From: Nitrosovibrio sp. Nv4
GTDB lineage: Bacteria; Pseudomonadota; Gammaproteobacteria; Burkholderiales; Nitrosomonadaceae
Assembly (NCBI RefSeq): GCF_900215485.1
Contig: NZ_OCMZ01000001.1
Location: forward strand, 1,612,001 to 1,676,000
Length of the DNA: 64,000 nucleotides
Reading direction: 5' to 3'
Under the pieces are notes generated by a model. The model worked only from the letters and a program-made list of their open reading frames with translations, made no database searches and was not told the origin of the DNA. Shown here in pieces: positions 1-8,982 of the stretch. How positions within the stretch are numbered: position 1 is the stretch's first letter; each line of letters opens with the position of its first letter. The position numbers and the translations under genes are program-made.

Positions 1-2
1 TT

Positions 3-146
3 GCGGGAATTGTTCTATTTTCCGTGAGTCTTTACGCCCTGAGTCTGACGGGAATACGCGGACTTGGCGCCATCACGCCGTTGGGCGGGGTTGCATTCCT
101 GAGCGGTTGGGCGTTGCTCGCCTATGGAGCATGGACCGCGAAATAA
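3..146 (+). CDS. DUF423 family small membrane protein, C-terminal part
   Basis: Only the last 47 codons are inside the window; the start lies to the left of it. The readable part is hydrophobic and carries the [20 protein letters not shown] and [10 protein letters not shown] stretches typical of the DUF423 (YgdD-like) inner-membrane family, whose members are about 120-130 residues with four membrane segments. The family has no settled function. It ends in TAA 40 bases before the GTG chosen for the next gene, so the two may be co-transcribed. Family assignment rests on the tail only. Confidence 0.75.
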   Translation, partial: AGIVLFSVSLYALSLTGIRGLGAITPLGGVAFLSGWALLAYGAWTAK

Positions 147-186
147 CTCCCGGCTCAGTGGTCATTGTTGTCATACCTGGACCGTT

Positions 187-1401
187 GTGACGCTCCACTA
201 TTTCTTCGCTCCCTGTCCGCGCGGGCTGGAGTCCGCGCTCGTCTCCGAGCTGGAGCGGCTTGGCGCCTCTTTCGTAACCGGACACGATGGCGGGGTGCAG
301 TTCCAGGGCGACTGGACGATCTGCTACCGGGCTAATCTGGAAAGCCGCATTGCCAGCCGCATTCTCTGGCAGGTTGCGAGCGAACTGTATTCCAGCGAAG
401 CCGATGTGTACGAAACAACTCACGCATTACCCTGGAAAGAATGGTTCGATCCGGCGCTTACCATCCGCGTTAAGGTCGCGGCCATCAAATGCCCATTGCG
501 CAGTCTGGAGTTTGTCACGCTCAAGATCAAGGATGCGGTTTGCGATAAATTCCGCGAGACGGCGGGTTGCCGCCCCAGCGTGAATACGGTGCAGCCGGAT
601 ATCCGCATTCACGGCTTTCTGAATGCCCAAAGATTTTCTTTGTATCTTGACACCTCCGGCGACGCTTTATTCAAGCGTGGTCTTCGAAAAAACGCTGGGG
701 AGGCTCCGATAAGAGAAAATCTCGCCGCCGGGATTTTGTCGCTGACAGGTTGGCAGCCCGACATTCCGCTGCTTGACCCGATGTGTGGCAGTGGCACGTT
801 CCTGCTTGAAGCCGCACAGATCGCATTGAATATCGCGCCAGGAGCGGGGCGCAGTTTTGCTTTTGAAAAGCTGACGAAATTTGATAAAGATCGGTGGGAC
901 CAGCTTAAGGAAGCCGCGATAGCTCGGCAAAAGCCGAGAATACCCCAGCCAATATTCGGCAGCGACTTGTACGGTGATGTTTTGGCTACTGCCCGCGCAA
1001 ATTTATCCGATGCGGGGTTTGCTGAACTGGTTACCCTCAAGCAGGCGAACGTGCTGGAAATTTCTGCTCCTGCGTCTTCCGGTTTTCTTGTGACCAATCC
1101 CCCTTATGGTGTACGCATAGGGGAACACCAACAGCTTATGGAGTTTTACCCGAAACTGGGGGATGCGCTGAAGAAAAAATTCAGCGGATGGACTGTTTAT
1201 ATCGTCACTGCGGATCCGCTTCTGCCAAAATCCATCCGTTTAACACCTGCGCGCCGCATCCCTCTGTTCAATGGCGCGCTGGAATGCCGCTTGCTGGAAT
1301 ATAAAATGGTTGCGGGCGGAATGCGCAGAGTGAGAAAAGCCGACGTTACGAAGGACATAATGACGCCCCTGGATCAGACTGTCAAAAGCAGGCATGGTTA
1401 A
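187..1401 (+). CDS. THUMP domain class I SAM-dependent RNA methyltransferase (RlmL N-terminal/Trm-like)
   Basis: Predicted RNA N2-guanine methyltransferase of the THUMP-UPF0020 family, acting on rRNA or tRNA in the cytoplasm. The N-terminal part (HYFFAPCPRGLE onwards, about residues 1-160) is the ferredoxin-like plus THUMP RNA-binding module. The C-terminal Rossmann domain shows the SAM-binding loop DPMCGSGTFLLEAA and the catalytic NPPYG motif. In E. coli the same module is the front half of the fused RlmL/K protein; here it stands alone at about 404 residues. An ATG at 124 would add 21 residues and overlap the preceding gene; GTG 187 is preferred because family members begin just before FFAPCPRGLE. 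Its end overlaps dsbB by 8 bases. The target base cannot be told from sequence. Confidence 0.85.
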   Translation: MTLHYFFAPCPRGLESALVSELERLGASFVTGHDGGVQFQGDWTICYRANLESRIASRILWQVASELYSSEADVYETTHALPWKEWFDPALTIRVKVAAIKCPLRSLEFVTLKIKDAVCDKFRETAGCRPSVNTVQPDIRIHGFLNAQRFSLYLDTSGDALFKRGLRKNAGEAPIRENLAAGILSLTGWQPDIPLLDPMCGSGTFLLEAAQIALNIAPGAGRSFAFEKLTKFDKDRWDQLKEAAIARQKPRIPQPIFGSDLYGDVLATARANLSDAGFAELVTLKQANVLEISAPASSGFLVTNPPYGVRIGEHQQLMEFYPKLGDALKKKFSGWTVYIVTADPLLPKSIRLTPARRIPLFNGALECRLLEYKMVAGGMRRVRKADVTKDIMTPLDQTVKSRHG

Positions 1402-1900
1402 TCCGACAAAGTCAGGAACAAGGGTAATATTTCTATTGATATTTCTGGGCTGTACAGGCCTGGTCGGTTATGCCCTTTATCTTCAGTTAGTAAAAAATCT
1501 TTTGCCCTGCCCGCTTTGCGTCGTGCAACGCATCGCCTACTGGCTGGTGGGTTTAACTGCGCTATTGGCGTTTTTCCACTCCCCCGATGCAATAGGACGA
1601 CGGATTTACAGCGGCCTGATGGCGGTCTTTGCATTCGCCGGCGCGGCAGTTGCATTGCGTCATGCGTGGCTGGTTCGCTATCCGGAGGCATTCGAATGTG
1701 GTATCAGCCCGGAAGAAGCATTTTTGAACGCCTTGCCGCTTGCGCAATGGTGGCCAGGCATGTTTGAAGCGAATGGGGATTGCGCGGACGTAACCTGGAA
1801 GTTCGCGTCACTCACTCTTCCGGATTGGTCGGCAATTTTTCTCATGGTCTTTGGTGGTCTTGCGATTTACGTTTTGCTTGCCAGCCGCAATAGGCGCTAA
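1394..1900 (+). CDS. dsbB: disulfide bond formation protein B
   Basis: Inner-membrane quinone-dependent oxidase that reoxidises periplasmic DsbA. It is 168 residues with four membrane segments and both periplasmic cysteine pairs: Cys39-Pro-Leu-Cys42 in the CPLCVVQR motif, and Cys102 with Cys130 in the second loop. The conserved Arg after the first pair, needed for quinone interaction, is present. The ATG overlaps the methyltransferase stop region by 8 bases, so the two are translationally coupled. In this organism DsbB would support folding of periplasmic proteins, although the multiheme cytochromes need their haem cysteines reduced before haem attachment. Confidence 0.95.
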   Translation: MVNPTKSGTRVIFLLIFLGCTGLVGYALYLQLVKNLLPCPLCVVQRIAYWLVGLTALLAFFHSPDAIGRRIYSGLMAVFAFAGAAVALRHAWLVRYPEAFECGISPEEAFLNALPLAQWWPGMFEANGDCADVTWKFASLTLPDWSAIFLMVFGGLAIYVLLASRNRR

Positions 1901-1991
1901 TGACGTGACTGGAAATACTACATCGGGAATTTGACAATAAGTGCCGGAAAACGCGAATGGAGAGCTATTTGCTCGGATGAGATTGCCCGGG

Positions 1992-2018
1992 CTTGAAAAT
2001 TGAACATCCCGCCCATAC
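1992..2018 (+). promoter_or_regulatory. sigma-32 (RpoH) type heat-shock promoter of htpX
   Basis: CTTGAAA at 1992-1998, a 13-base gap, then CCCATAC at 2012-2018. This matches the enterobacterial sigma-32 pattern CTTGAAA-N(13-14)-CCCATNT closely. It would start transcription near 2025, about 33 bases before the htpX ATG. HtpX is a classic heat-shock protease, which fits. Inferred from consensus alone. Confidence 0.6.
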
Positions 2019-2057
2019 TTATGATCTACCTTTGATACGAGAGAGCGGAATTAACCC

Positions 2058-2936
2058 ATGAAACGGATTTTTCTATTTATAGTAACCAACCTGGCAATTT
2101 TGCTGGTTCTGAGTATTACCCTGCGGATATTGGGCGTGGACCGCATGCTCGACGCAGAGGGCGGTATAGATTTCAATTCATTGCTGATCATGTCTGCTGT
2201 GATTGGTTTTGGTGGCTCGTTGATTTCGCTCGCCATGTCCAAATGGAGCGCGAAACGGATGACCGGCGCGGTAGTGATCGAGCACCCTTCCGATCCGACC
2301 GAGCGCTGGTTAGTTGAGACCGTTCGGCGCCAGGCTGAGCTTGTCGGTATTGGCATGCCGGAGGTGGCGATTTATGACGCGCCCGACGTCAATGCCTTTG
2401 CTACCGGGATGAACCGCAATGAGGCTTTGGTGGCAGTAAGCACCGGCCTGCTGCAGAACATGCACAAGGATGAAATTGAAGGTGTACTGGCACATGAAAT
2501 AAGTCATGTCGCTAACGGCGATATGGTGACGCTTGCTTTGATTCAAGGCGTGGTCAATACCTTTGTGATTTTTCTGTCCAGGGTAATCGGGCATTTTGTG
2601 GATAGGGTGGTATTCAAAACCGAAAGGGAACATGGTCCGGCTTTCCTGATCACAACCCTGGTGGCCCAGATGGTGCTGGGAATACTTGCCAGCATGATAG
2701 TCATGTGGTTCAGCCGGCAGCGTGAGTTCCGCGCGGATGCAGGCGGGGCGCAATTGGCCGGCCGTAACAAGATGATTGCCGCGCTGGAGCGCCTTAAACA
2801 ACGGCATGAACCCACACAGTTGCCGGATCGGCTGGCGGCATTTGGAATTTCGGGAGGAGGCGGTGGCGTCAAAAGCCTATTCATGTCGCATCCGCCACTT
2901 GAGGTACGTATCGCTGCGTTGCGTGAGATGACCTGA
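2058..2936 (+). CDS. htpX: membrane zinc metalloprotease HtpX
   Basis: M48B peptidase of the inner membrane that degrades damaged or misfolded membrane proteins, in overlap with FtsH. It is 292 residues, the usual length. Two N-terminal membrane segments (about 5-25 and 35-55) precede the catalytic domain with the zinc motif His146-Glu147-x-x-His150 ([11 protein letters not shown]). Two more hydrophobic stretches follow, then the conserved [12 protein letters not shown] segment holding the third zinc ligand, and the [12 protein letters not shown] tail. It stands alone with its own heat-shock-type promoter upstream and a strong terminator downstream. Confidence 0.96.
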   Translation: MKRIFLFIVTNLAILLVLSITLRILGVDRMLDAEGGIDFNSLLIMSAVIGFGGSLISLAMSKWSAKRMTGAVVIEHPSDPTERWLVETVRRQAELVGIGMPEVAIYDAPDVNAFATGMNRNEALVAVSTGLLQNMHKDEIEGVLAHEISHVANGDMVTLALIQGVVNTFVIFLSRVIGHFVDRVVFKTEREHGPAFLITTLVAQMVLGILASMIVMWFSRQREFRADAGGAQLAGRNKMIAALERLKQRHEPTQLPDRLAAFGISGGGGGVKSLFMSHPPLEVRIAALREMT

Positions 2937-2975
2937 TCGGGTATCAGGTGGTATCGGGATTCTGTAAGTCAAAAA

Positions 2976-3007
2976 GGCGGGAGCAGTATATGCTCCCGCC
3001 TTTTTTT
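2976..3007 (+). terminator. bidirectional rho-independent terminator between htpX and mlaA
   Basis: A perfect 10-bp stem GGCGGGAGCA/TGCTCCCGCC (2976-2985 with 2991-3000), a 5-base loop, seven T after it and five A before it. The symmetrical tails let it stop htpX on the plus strand and the convergent mlaA on the minus strand. Confidence 0.93.
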
Positions 3008-3098
3008 CGTGCTAATTTCCCGGCCCGTTATACTCAGTGCAAACTGCAAACTTGACCGGATTTATCGAAGAGAGAACTATCAATCGCTCAGCCTCGAA

Positions 3099-4118
3099 TC
3101 AGTTGATATCTTCATCCTCTTCGCTCTTGGGCGGATTGCCGTCATACACCAGGTTGCGCCGCCGCTGGAGGTAGGCATCGCGTATGAACTCGTATTTATC
3201 CAATGCAGCTTCATCCAGCGTTTTCTCGGATTTAAGCAAACCCGCGCGTGTATCGGCAGCTCTGCTGCTTCCAACTATCGGGCCTATAAAAGGGGCGACG
3301 AAGAAGCTGCCTACAAAAACAGGATCGGTGGCTATGTCCAGGACACGTCCACCCGCATCTCTGGTCGAACTGGGGCCAAGAAAAGGCAGTACTACATAAG
3401 GTCCGCTCGCGACTCCGTAATGCCCTAACGTTTGTCCAAAATCTTCATCATGCTTTTCAAAACCGATGTCGCTGGCCAGATCGACGATGCCCGCAAGGCC
3501 GAAAGTGCTGTTGAGCAGCAGCCGCGTACTGCTCGTCATGGCATTGCTGAACTTGAGTTGCAGGAGGTTATTGATGGTAACGGGAATATCGTTCAAATTG
3601 GAAAAGACATTCCCTACTGCGATTTGGAGCGGATCCGGCATCACCCACCTGTAACCTTTCGCTATTGGTCTGAACACATAGTCATCAACCGACTCGTTGA
3701 ACTTGAATACCGAGCGATTCATTGGTTCCCACGGATCTTGTTTACTATAAGCCGGATAAGTAGCGGGCGGGGCTGCATTCTTGAATACTGGCCCGTTAAA
3801 CGATTCCCGTGCTTCTTTTCCATCATTGGTTGGACCGCTATTGCTGACCGACGCGACCGGATCAGCAGGAGCGCTCGTGCTCGTGCTGACCATGGGGCTT
3901 GTCTCAGCTGCGGCGCTTGCGCTCGCCGTAGTAGTGGTCGTGGTCGTCGTGGTGTCGGTCGTAGTGTTCTTGTCAACCGAAGTACTCGGGTTTTCACTCG
4001 TGCTGGTATTCGCTGCCGTGTTTGTATCAGTCGTGGTGTTTTTGTTGGTCGTAGCGCAGCCGTTAAGAAAAAATCCCAGGAGTATCAGTGATAATGAAGG
4101 TCTGAGGAAGCGAGCCAT
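3099..4118 (-). CDS. mlaA: MlaA (VacJ) family outer-membrane lipoprotein
   Basis: Outer-membrane component of the Mla system, which removes phospholipids from the outer leaflet and hands them toward MlaC in the periplasm. It begins with a lipoprotein signal with lipobox LNGC (acylated Cys21). The family core starts near residue 125 with the diagnostic DPWEPMNRSVFKFNE motif and continues through NVFSNLNDIP, NSTFGLAGIVDLASDIG and FGQTLGHYGV. Between the lipid anchor and the core lies an unusual Thr/Asn/Ser-rich linker of roughly 90 residues including a run of nine threonines, making the protein (339) longer than the usual 250. No other mla genes are adjacent. Confidence 0.93.
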   Translation of the reverse strand: MARFLRPSLSLILLGFFLNGCATTNKNTTTDTNTAANTSTSENPSTSVDKNTTTDTTTTTTTTTASASAAAETSPMVSTSTSAPADPVASVSNSGPTNDGKEARESFNGPVFKNAAPPATYPAYSKQDPWEPMNRSVFKFNESVDDYVFRPIAKGYRWVMPDPLQIAVGNVFSNLNDIPVTINNLLQLKFSNAMTSSTRLLLNSTFGLAGIVDLASDIGFEKHDEDFGQTLGHYGVASGPYVVLPFLGPSSTRDAGGRVLDIATDPVFVGSFFVAPFIGPIVGSSRAADTRAGLLKSEKTLDEAALDKYEFIRDAYLQRRRNLVYDGNPPKSEEDEDIN

Positions 4119-4428
4119 GGTCGAGAGATAAATGGTTTTGCAGTTGATGGTGTGAATAAGGTGAGCGCCATTATATGGCTAATCCCGGCTGGGCGCGCAA
4201 ATTTTTTCTAGCAGGAAACATTGTTTCTCTTATGTTTCTTTTCACTAATCGTCGGTCCTTAAAAACCGTAACTACCGTGCGCATGAATCTGTTAAACGAG
4301 GTTTTTGCCCTGATTGAATGGGGCGTAAGCGCGGGAAGCGGGCACGGCAATCTGGATGAACGCCGACGGAGCTGCCATGAGTAAAAGACGTGGTTCCAGC
4401 ATTTATGCTCAAATTCGCCGGTTCCCCG
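4119..4428. other. intergenic region upstream of mlaA, downstream of murJ
   Basis: About 310 bases between the mlaA start and the murJ stop, both minus-strand. It holds the probable mlaA promoter (see 4170-4175). Short plus-strand reading frames here lack a recognisable product or a good ribosome site. No strong terminator was seen after murJ. Confidence 0.5.
4170..4175 (-). promoter_or_regulatory. probable -10 box of mlaA
   Basis: A perfect TATAAT on the minus strand, about 50 bases before the mlaA ATG. The best upstream partner (TTGCGC) is spaced 19 bases away, so the -35 is weak. Inference from consensus only. Confidence 0.45.
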
Positions 4429-5967
4429 TTAAAGTTCGCCGCGTCGTGCAAAATTCTTCAAGCGGAAACCAAGTAGCCATAACATGCCGAAATAACTTAT
4501 CGCGCCGATGGCCACCACCCCTGTCAGTCGCGTTGCGCGTTCGAAAGCAGAGTCTGTGAGCCATGATGCGTCGCTGCCCGAGGCAAACCACAGGGCGCCA
4601 CCCATCGTTGCCAGCGCCATCAATATTTTTGTCATGAAAATGAGCCAGCCCGGCTGTGGCTGGTAAATCTTATGGCTGCGCAACTTGTAGTAGAGCAATC
4701 CGGCGTTAAGGCATGCGCCCAGACCGATGGCAAGCGCCAGTCCGGCGTGGCGCAGCGGTATAATGAACGCGAGGTTCATCAACTGGGTGGCGACAAGCGT
4801 GATCGCCGCGATTTTCACCGGTGTGCGGATGTTTTGCCGCGCATAAAATCCAGGGGCCAACACTTTTACCAGAATCAGCCCCAGCAGCCCCAAACTATAA
4901 GCCACTAATGCATTGCGCGTCATCCACACATCGTTGACGGAAAATTCACCGTGATAAAAGAGGGTGGTGATAAGCGGAGTCGCAAGTAGTGCCAATGCCA
5001 ATGCAGCGGGCAGGGTTAGCAGCACGGTCAGACGTAGACCCCAGTCCAGCAGGCGGGAATATTCCTCAGTGCTGTTATCCGCATAATGCCGGGACAGTGA
5101 CGGCAGCAATATCGTCCCGAGCGCCACGCCTAACAGGCCGGCAGGAAATTCCATCAACCGGTCCGCATAGTAGAGCCAGGACACGCTGCCGGTGACGAGA
5201 AAGGACGCGAATATCGTGTTGATCAGTAAACTGATCTGGCCGATCGATACGCCGAACACCGCCGGCCCCATTTGCCTGATAACTCGCCATGCGCCGGTAT
5301 CTGGGGATTTGAGGCGCGGGCGCGGCATTAACTTGAGACGCATGAGGAATGGCGCCTGGAAGGCGAGCTGGAGCACGCCGCCAATGAATACTGCCCATGC
5401 AAGCGCCAGTACCGGCGGGTCCAGTAGCGGGGCAAGCCACAGCGAACAACCGATGAATGACAGATTCAGCAATGCGGGGGTTAACGCGGGTATGGAAAAT
5501 TTGCCGTAGGTGTTGAGTATGCCTCCTGCCAGCGATACAAGCGAGATGAACAGAATGTAGGGAAATATGATGCGCAGCAGTTCGACTGTCAGTGCAAATT
5601 TCTGGGGGTTGCCCGTAAACCCCGGCGCACTCACGTAAATTACCAGCGGTGCAGCAAGGACTCCGATCAGCGTAACCAAAAATAAAGCGATCGAAAGCAA
5701 TGTCGTAACGTGGTTGATCAGCTCCCGTGTTTCCTCGAACGTGCGGCGGTTTTTATATTCGGCAAGTATGGGCACGAATGCCTGGGAAAACGCACCCTCG
5801 GCAAAAAGGCGACGCAGCAGGTTCGGAATGCGGAAGGCCACAAAAAAGGCATCGGTTGCGATGCCTGCGCCAAAGATGCGGGCGATAAGCACATCCCGCA
5901 CGAATCCCAGGATACGGGAAATCAGCGTCATTCCGCTGACAGTAGCGAGGGCGTTAAGCAGATTCAT
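4429..5967 (-). CDS. murJ: lipid II flippase MurJ
   Basis: Integral inner-membrane MOP-superfamily flippase that moves lipid II from the cytoplasmic to the periplasmic leaflet for peptidoglycan synthesis. From the ATG at 5967 the protein is 512 residues, the standard family length, and starts MNLLNALATVSGMTLISRILGF, the conserved first membrane helix. An upstream start at 6156 would add 63 poorly conserved residues and is not preferred. The conserved RDVLIARIFGAG, FAEGAFSQAFVP and GVALGTILLPSLSRH segments are visible along with about 14 hydrophobic helices. It is divergent from rpsT, a common arrangement (murJ-rpsT) in betaproteobacteria. Confidence 0.95.
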   Translation of the reverse strand: MNLLNALATVSGMTLISRILGFVRDVLIARIFGAGIATDAFFVAFRIPNLLRRLFAEGAFSQAFVPILAEYKNRRTFEETRELINHVTTLLSIALFLVTLIGVLAAPLVIYVSAPGFTGNPQKFALTVELLRIIFPYILFISLVSLAGGILNTYGKFSIPALTPALLNLSFIGCSLWLAPLLDPPVLALAWAVFIGGVLQLAFQAPFLMRLKLMPRPRLKSPDTGAWRVIRQMGPAVFGVSIGQISLLINTIFASFLVTGSVSWLYYADRLMEFPAGLLGVALGTILLPSLSRHYADNSTEEYSRLLDWGLRLTVLLTLPAALALALLATPLITTLFYHGEFSVNDVWMTRNALVAYSLGLLGLILVKVLAPGFYARQNIRTPVKIAAITLVATQLMNLAFIIPLRHAGLALAIGLGACLNAGLLYYKLRSHKIYQPQPGWLIFMTKILMALATMGGALWFASGSDASWLTDSAFERATRLTGVVAIGAISYFGMLWLLGFRLKNFARRGEL

Positions 5968-6290
5968 GGATGAGTATGTTAACCTGAATAGCGCTATTGG
6001 TTTGCTTAACAGGTGAAAATTCGAACAGTTGCCATAAGTACTTGAGGACTTGAATAAATTCTCCTTGGAGCGCATTGCTCGAAAATCGGGATGATTATAA
6101 GGAGGCGCATCAATGACTGAGACCGATGGCTGAGTTAGTGGCATGAAAGCCTGCATTACTTATCCCTGGCGCTCCGGCAGGTGTTTCCGAATCGTCAAGG
6201 ATGCAGAATACTCCTGGTTATCCTTGCAATATGCCGGGAACATCCGTATCATTCGAAAAATTTGCGAAACAGTTAATTCGAGGAATTTTC
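5968..6290. other. divergent control region of murJ and rpsT
   Basis: 323 bases separating the divergently transcribed murJ and rpsT. The rpsT promoter is at 6224-6252. No convincing promoter was found by eye for murJ and no independent gene is supported; frames that extend murJ or rpsT upstream are not conserved-looking. Confidence 0.5.
6224..6252 (+). promoter_or_regulatory. sigma-70 promoter of rpsT
   Basis: TTGCAA (6224-6229), exactly 17 bases, then TATCAT (6247-6252). Transcription would begin near 6259, giving a leader of about 32 bases before the rpsT ATG. Confidence 0.65.
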
Positions 6291-6554
6291 ATGGCCAATA
6301 GTGCACAAGCCAGAAAACGTGCAAGACAGAACGTCAGTCAACGCGACCGTAACACGAGTTTGCGCTCCCAGTTGCGAACAGCGATCAAGCATGTAAGAAA
6401 GGGTATCGAATCTACCGACAAAGCCATTGCACAAGCTGCATTTCAGGCATCCGTCGGTACCATAGATTGCATCGCCGACAAGGGGATCATCCACAAGAAC
6501 AAGGCTGCCCGCCATAAAAGCCGGCTGTCGGCCGCGATCAAGGCGATGGCCTGA
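6291..6554 (+). CDS. rpsT: 30S ribosomal protein S20
   Basis: Primary 16S rRNA-binding protein of the small subunit, 87 residues, very rich in Lys and Arg. It starts [13 protein letters not shown], the universal S20 N-terminus, at ATG 6291 behind a GAGGAA ribosome site; a longer frame from 6201 is excluded by this. The conserved [17 protein letters not shown] tail is present. It is monocistronic, with its own promoter and terminator. Confidence 0.98.
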   Translation: MANSAQARKRARQNVSQRDRNTSLRSQLRTAIKHVRKGIESTDKAIAQAAFQASVGTIDCIADKGIIHKNKAARHKSRLSAAIKAMA

Positions 6555-6577
6555 TCATCTACATCTCAATAAAAAAG

Positions 6578-6602
6578 CCCGGGCGCTCCCCGGGCTTTTT
6601 TA
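6578..6602 (+). terminator. rho-independent terminator of rpsT
   Basis: Stem GCCCGGG/CCCGGGC (6578-6584 with 6590-6596), 5-base loop, then six T; six A on the other side. It lies between rpsT and the convergent slipin gene, about 50 bases before the latter's stop, and may serve both. Confidence 0.92.
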
Positions 6603-6650
6603 TTACTCCTGAACTCTTCATATAATATCCGGTAAGGTCGCACAACAACG

Positions 6651-7418
6651 TCAGGGCGCGCTGGGATTGCGATTCTTGACGGCATCCGTTAGCGCCACTA
6701 CCAAATCCATCGGGATTGGAAAAATGATGGTATTGGATTTGTCGCTAGAGATAGACGTGAGCGTCTGAAGGTAGCGCAGTTGCATTGCTCCCGTTTGCTG
6801 GGACAGAATCTGCGCTGCCTGCATCAATTTGTCCGATGCCTGCAATTCGCCTTCGGCATGAATCACCTTTGCGCGCCGCTCGCGTTCTGCCTCCGCCTGG
6901 CGGGCGATGGCCCGGATCATCGATTCATCAATATCCACATGCTTGATCTCGACGTTGGAGATCTTGATACCCCATGCATCGGTCTGAATGTCAAGGGCCT
7001 TTTGAATGTCCATATTGAGTTTCTCACGTTCCGCCAGCATTTCATCAAGCTCATGCTTGCCCAATACCGAGCGCAGAGTGGTTTGCGCAAATTGGCTGGT
7101 CGCGGCAAGAAAGTTCTCCACTTGAATAATGGCTTTTTGCGGATCGACCACGCGAAAGTACACTACGGCATTCACTTTCACCGAGACATTGTCACGTGAA
7201 ATAACATCCTGGCTGGGCACATCCATAACCACCGTGCGCAGGTCAACGCGCACCATTTTCTGAATGCCCGGAATTATCACGATCAGACCTGGACCTTTTA
7301 CCTTGTAGAAGCGACCGAGCAGGAACACCACGCCGCGCTCATATTCACGCAGGATGCGAAATATCGTAAACAATGCCAGTAGGATAATGACGAGGGTGCC
7401 AAAACCTAAATTGAGCAT
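6651..7418 (-). CDS. slipin/stomatin family SPFH membrane protein
   Basis: Membrane scaffold protein of the SPFH superfamily (slipin type, related to QmcA and HflC), thought to organise membrane microdomains. It has an N-terminal membrane helix (about 3-20), then the SPFH/Band 7 domain ([20 protein letters not shown] through the [20 protein letters not shown] heptad-rich region) and a short C-terminal oligomerisation part. The start at 7418 is chosen because AAGGAG sits 6 bases before it; the ATG at 7424 abuts that site. It lies 15 bases after nfeD on the same strand, the well-known nfeD-slipin pair in which the NfeD protease is thought to act on the slipin C-terminus. Confidence 0.93.
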   Translation of the reverse strand: MLNLGFGTLVIILLALFTIFRILREYERGVVFLLGRFYKVKGPGLIVIIPGIQKMVRVDLRTVVMDVPSQDVISRDNVSVKVNAVVYFRVVDPQKAIIQVENFLAATSQFAQTTLRSVLGKHELDEMLAEREKLNMDIQKALDIQTDAWGIKISNVEIKHVDIDESMIRAIARQAEAERERRAKVIHAEGELQASDKLMQAAQILSQQTGAMQLRYLQTLTSISSDKSNTIIFPIPMDLVVALTDAVKNRNPSAP

Positions 7419-7433
7419 GATCATCTCCTTTGG

Positions 7434-8837
7434 TTAATTCTCTGCCAAGGTTACGTGTAAAACCAGACCCTCGATTCCTGTTACACGCACTTTCTGTCCG
7501 CGGACCAGAGGCCGGGCACACCGCACGCTCCACAGTTCGCCGCGGATACGCGCCATACCTTGATTCGGCGTATCCTCCAGCATCTCTCCCACGGCGCCGA
7601 TCAACTCTTCTCGTCCGCTGACAATGGGTTTGTGCCGTGACTTCAGCGCCATACCAATGACAGAAATCAGGAATAATGCACTGGCTATGGATATTCCGGC
7701 AATCAAGGGCCAGGGAATGCCATAGCCAGGCGTATCGCTGTTGATCAGCATCAGCGAACCGACGGCGAAAGCAATAACGCCGCCGATGCCGAGCGCGCCG
7801 AAGCTGGGTAGAAAGGCTTCCGCCACCATGAATGCGATACCGAGCAGGATCAGGGCAAGGCCGGCATAGCTCACCGGCAGCAACTGGAAGGCATACATGG
7901 CAATGAGCAGGCAGATGGCGCCTGCCACGCCGGGCAACACGAAGCCGGGATTGGAAAATTCGAAGAACAATCCGTAAATACCGATTAGCATCAGTATATA
8001 TGCCACGCTCGGATTGGTGATGATAGCCAGGAGCTGTGTCCGCCAGTCCGGCTCGACGATCTCCACTGTGGCTGAAACTGTATCGAGAACAAGGGTCTGA
8101 CCAAGTACATTCACTTGCCTGCCGTTCATCTGCTTTAGCAAATCCGGCACATCGGCGGCGACATAATCGATGACCTTGAGATTCAGCGCTTCTGTTGCTG
8201 ATAGACTTACTGCTTCATGCACAGCGCGTTCAGCCCATTCCGCATTGCGCCCGCGCATCTGCGCAAGCGAGCGGATGTATGCGGCAGCGTCCTGAATAAT
8301 TTTGCGCGACATTGCATCTTTTTTTGATGCCTTCTCGTCTTTTGCTACATTCTGCCCGGGATGCTCGTCTGGCTGCGTTGCAGGCGAGCCGGGTGATGAC
8401 TTTGGCCTAGCTTCAGGCTCAGGCTCAGGCTGCGGCTCGGGCAAGCCCCCGATCTGTACCGGTGTGGCCGCACCCAGATTGGTGCCCGGCGCCATCGCAG
8501 CAATGTGGCTGGCATACAGGATATAGGTTCCGGCACTCGCTGCCCGAGCTCCGCTCGGCGCGATGAAAACCACCACGGGCACGGATGAAGCGAGTATGCC
8601 GCGTATGATCTGCCGCATTGAAGTATCGAGACCGCCTGGTGTATCGAGCTGCAATACAATGAGTGACGCTCGCTCGTCGGCAGCGCGTTGGAGCCCGCGT
8701 TGAATGAAGTCCGCGCTGGCCGGAGCAATTGGACCGTCTACTTTCAGTACCACTACCGGGGCAGCCAGAACCAGCGTCGGCAACAGAAGCAGAAACGCTA
8801 CCACGCCATCAGGCAGAGTAGGGACGAATGGTTTCAT
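7434..8837 (-). CDS. NfeD family membrane-bound ClpP-class serine protease (long form)
   Basis: Long-form NfeD1b protein, 467 residues. An N-terminal signal peptide (to about 26) is followed by a ClpP-like serine protease domain with the catalytic-Ser segment ARAASAGTYIL and a downstream RKIIQDAAAYI segment that carries the likely general-base Lys. The domain is interrupted near residues 125-170 by a Pro/Glu/Lys-rich insert (PEPQPEPEPEARPK). Four to five membrane helices (about 270-390) follow and a C-terminal OB-fold NfeD domain (GAVGEMLEDTPNQGMARIRGELW) ends the protein. It is the first gene of a two-gene operon with the slipin. Protease assignment follows from the archaeal PH1510 family. 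Confidence 0.9.
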   Translation of the reverse strand: MKPFVPTLPDGVVAFLLLLPTLVLAAPVVVLKVDGPIAPASADFIQRGLQRAADERASLIVLQLDTPGGLDTSMRQIIRGILASSVPVVVFIAPSGARAASAGTYILYASHIAAMAPGTNLGAATPVQIGGLPEPQPEPEPEARPKSSPGSPATQPDEHPGQNVAKDEKASKKDAMSRKIIQDAAAYIRSLAQMRGRNAEWAERAVHEAVSLSATEALNLKVIDYVAADVPDLLKQMNGRQVNVLGQTLVLDTVSATVEIVEPDWRTQLLAIITNPSVAYILMLIGIYGLFFEFSNPGFVLPGVAGAICLLIAMYAFQLLPVSYAGLALILLGIAFMVAEAFLPSFGALGIGGVIAFAVGSLMLINSDTPGYGIPWPLIAGISIASALFLISVIGMALKSRHKPIVSGREELIGAVGEMLEDTPNQGMARIRGELWSVRCARPLVRGQKVRVTGIEGLVLHVTLAEN

Positions 8838-8982
8838 GATTTTACTATAGACGGTTTCCGTCTCGCCTGCGTTTGGCTAAACAATACGATCTACAGGTTT
8901 ATTGACTTATTCGTGGTTCCGAAACTTGCAATCAACGTTGTTTTAGCGCATAAAGCGATTTTTCTATCAAGAAGTAGCGTTC

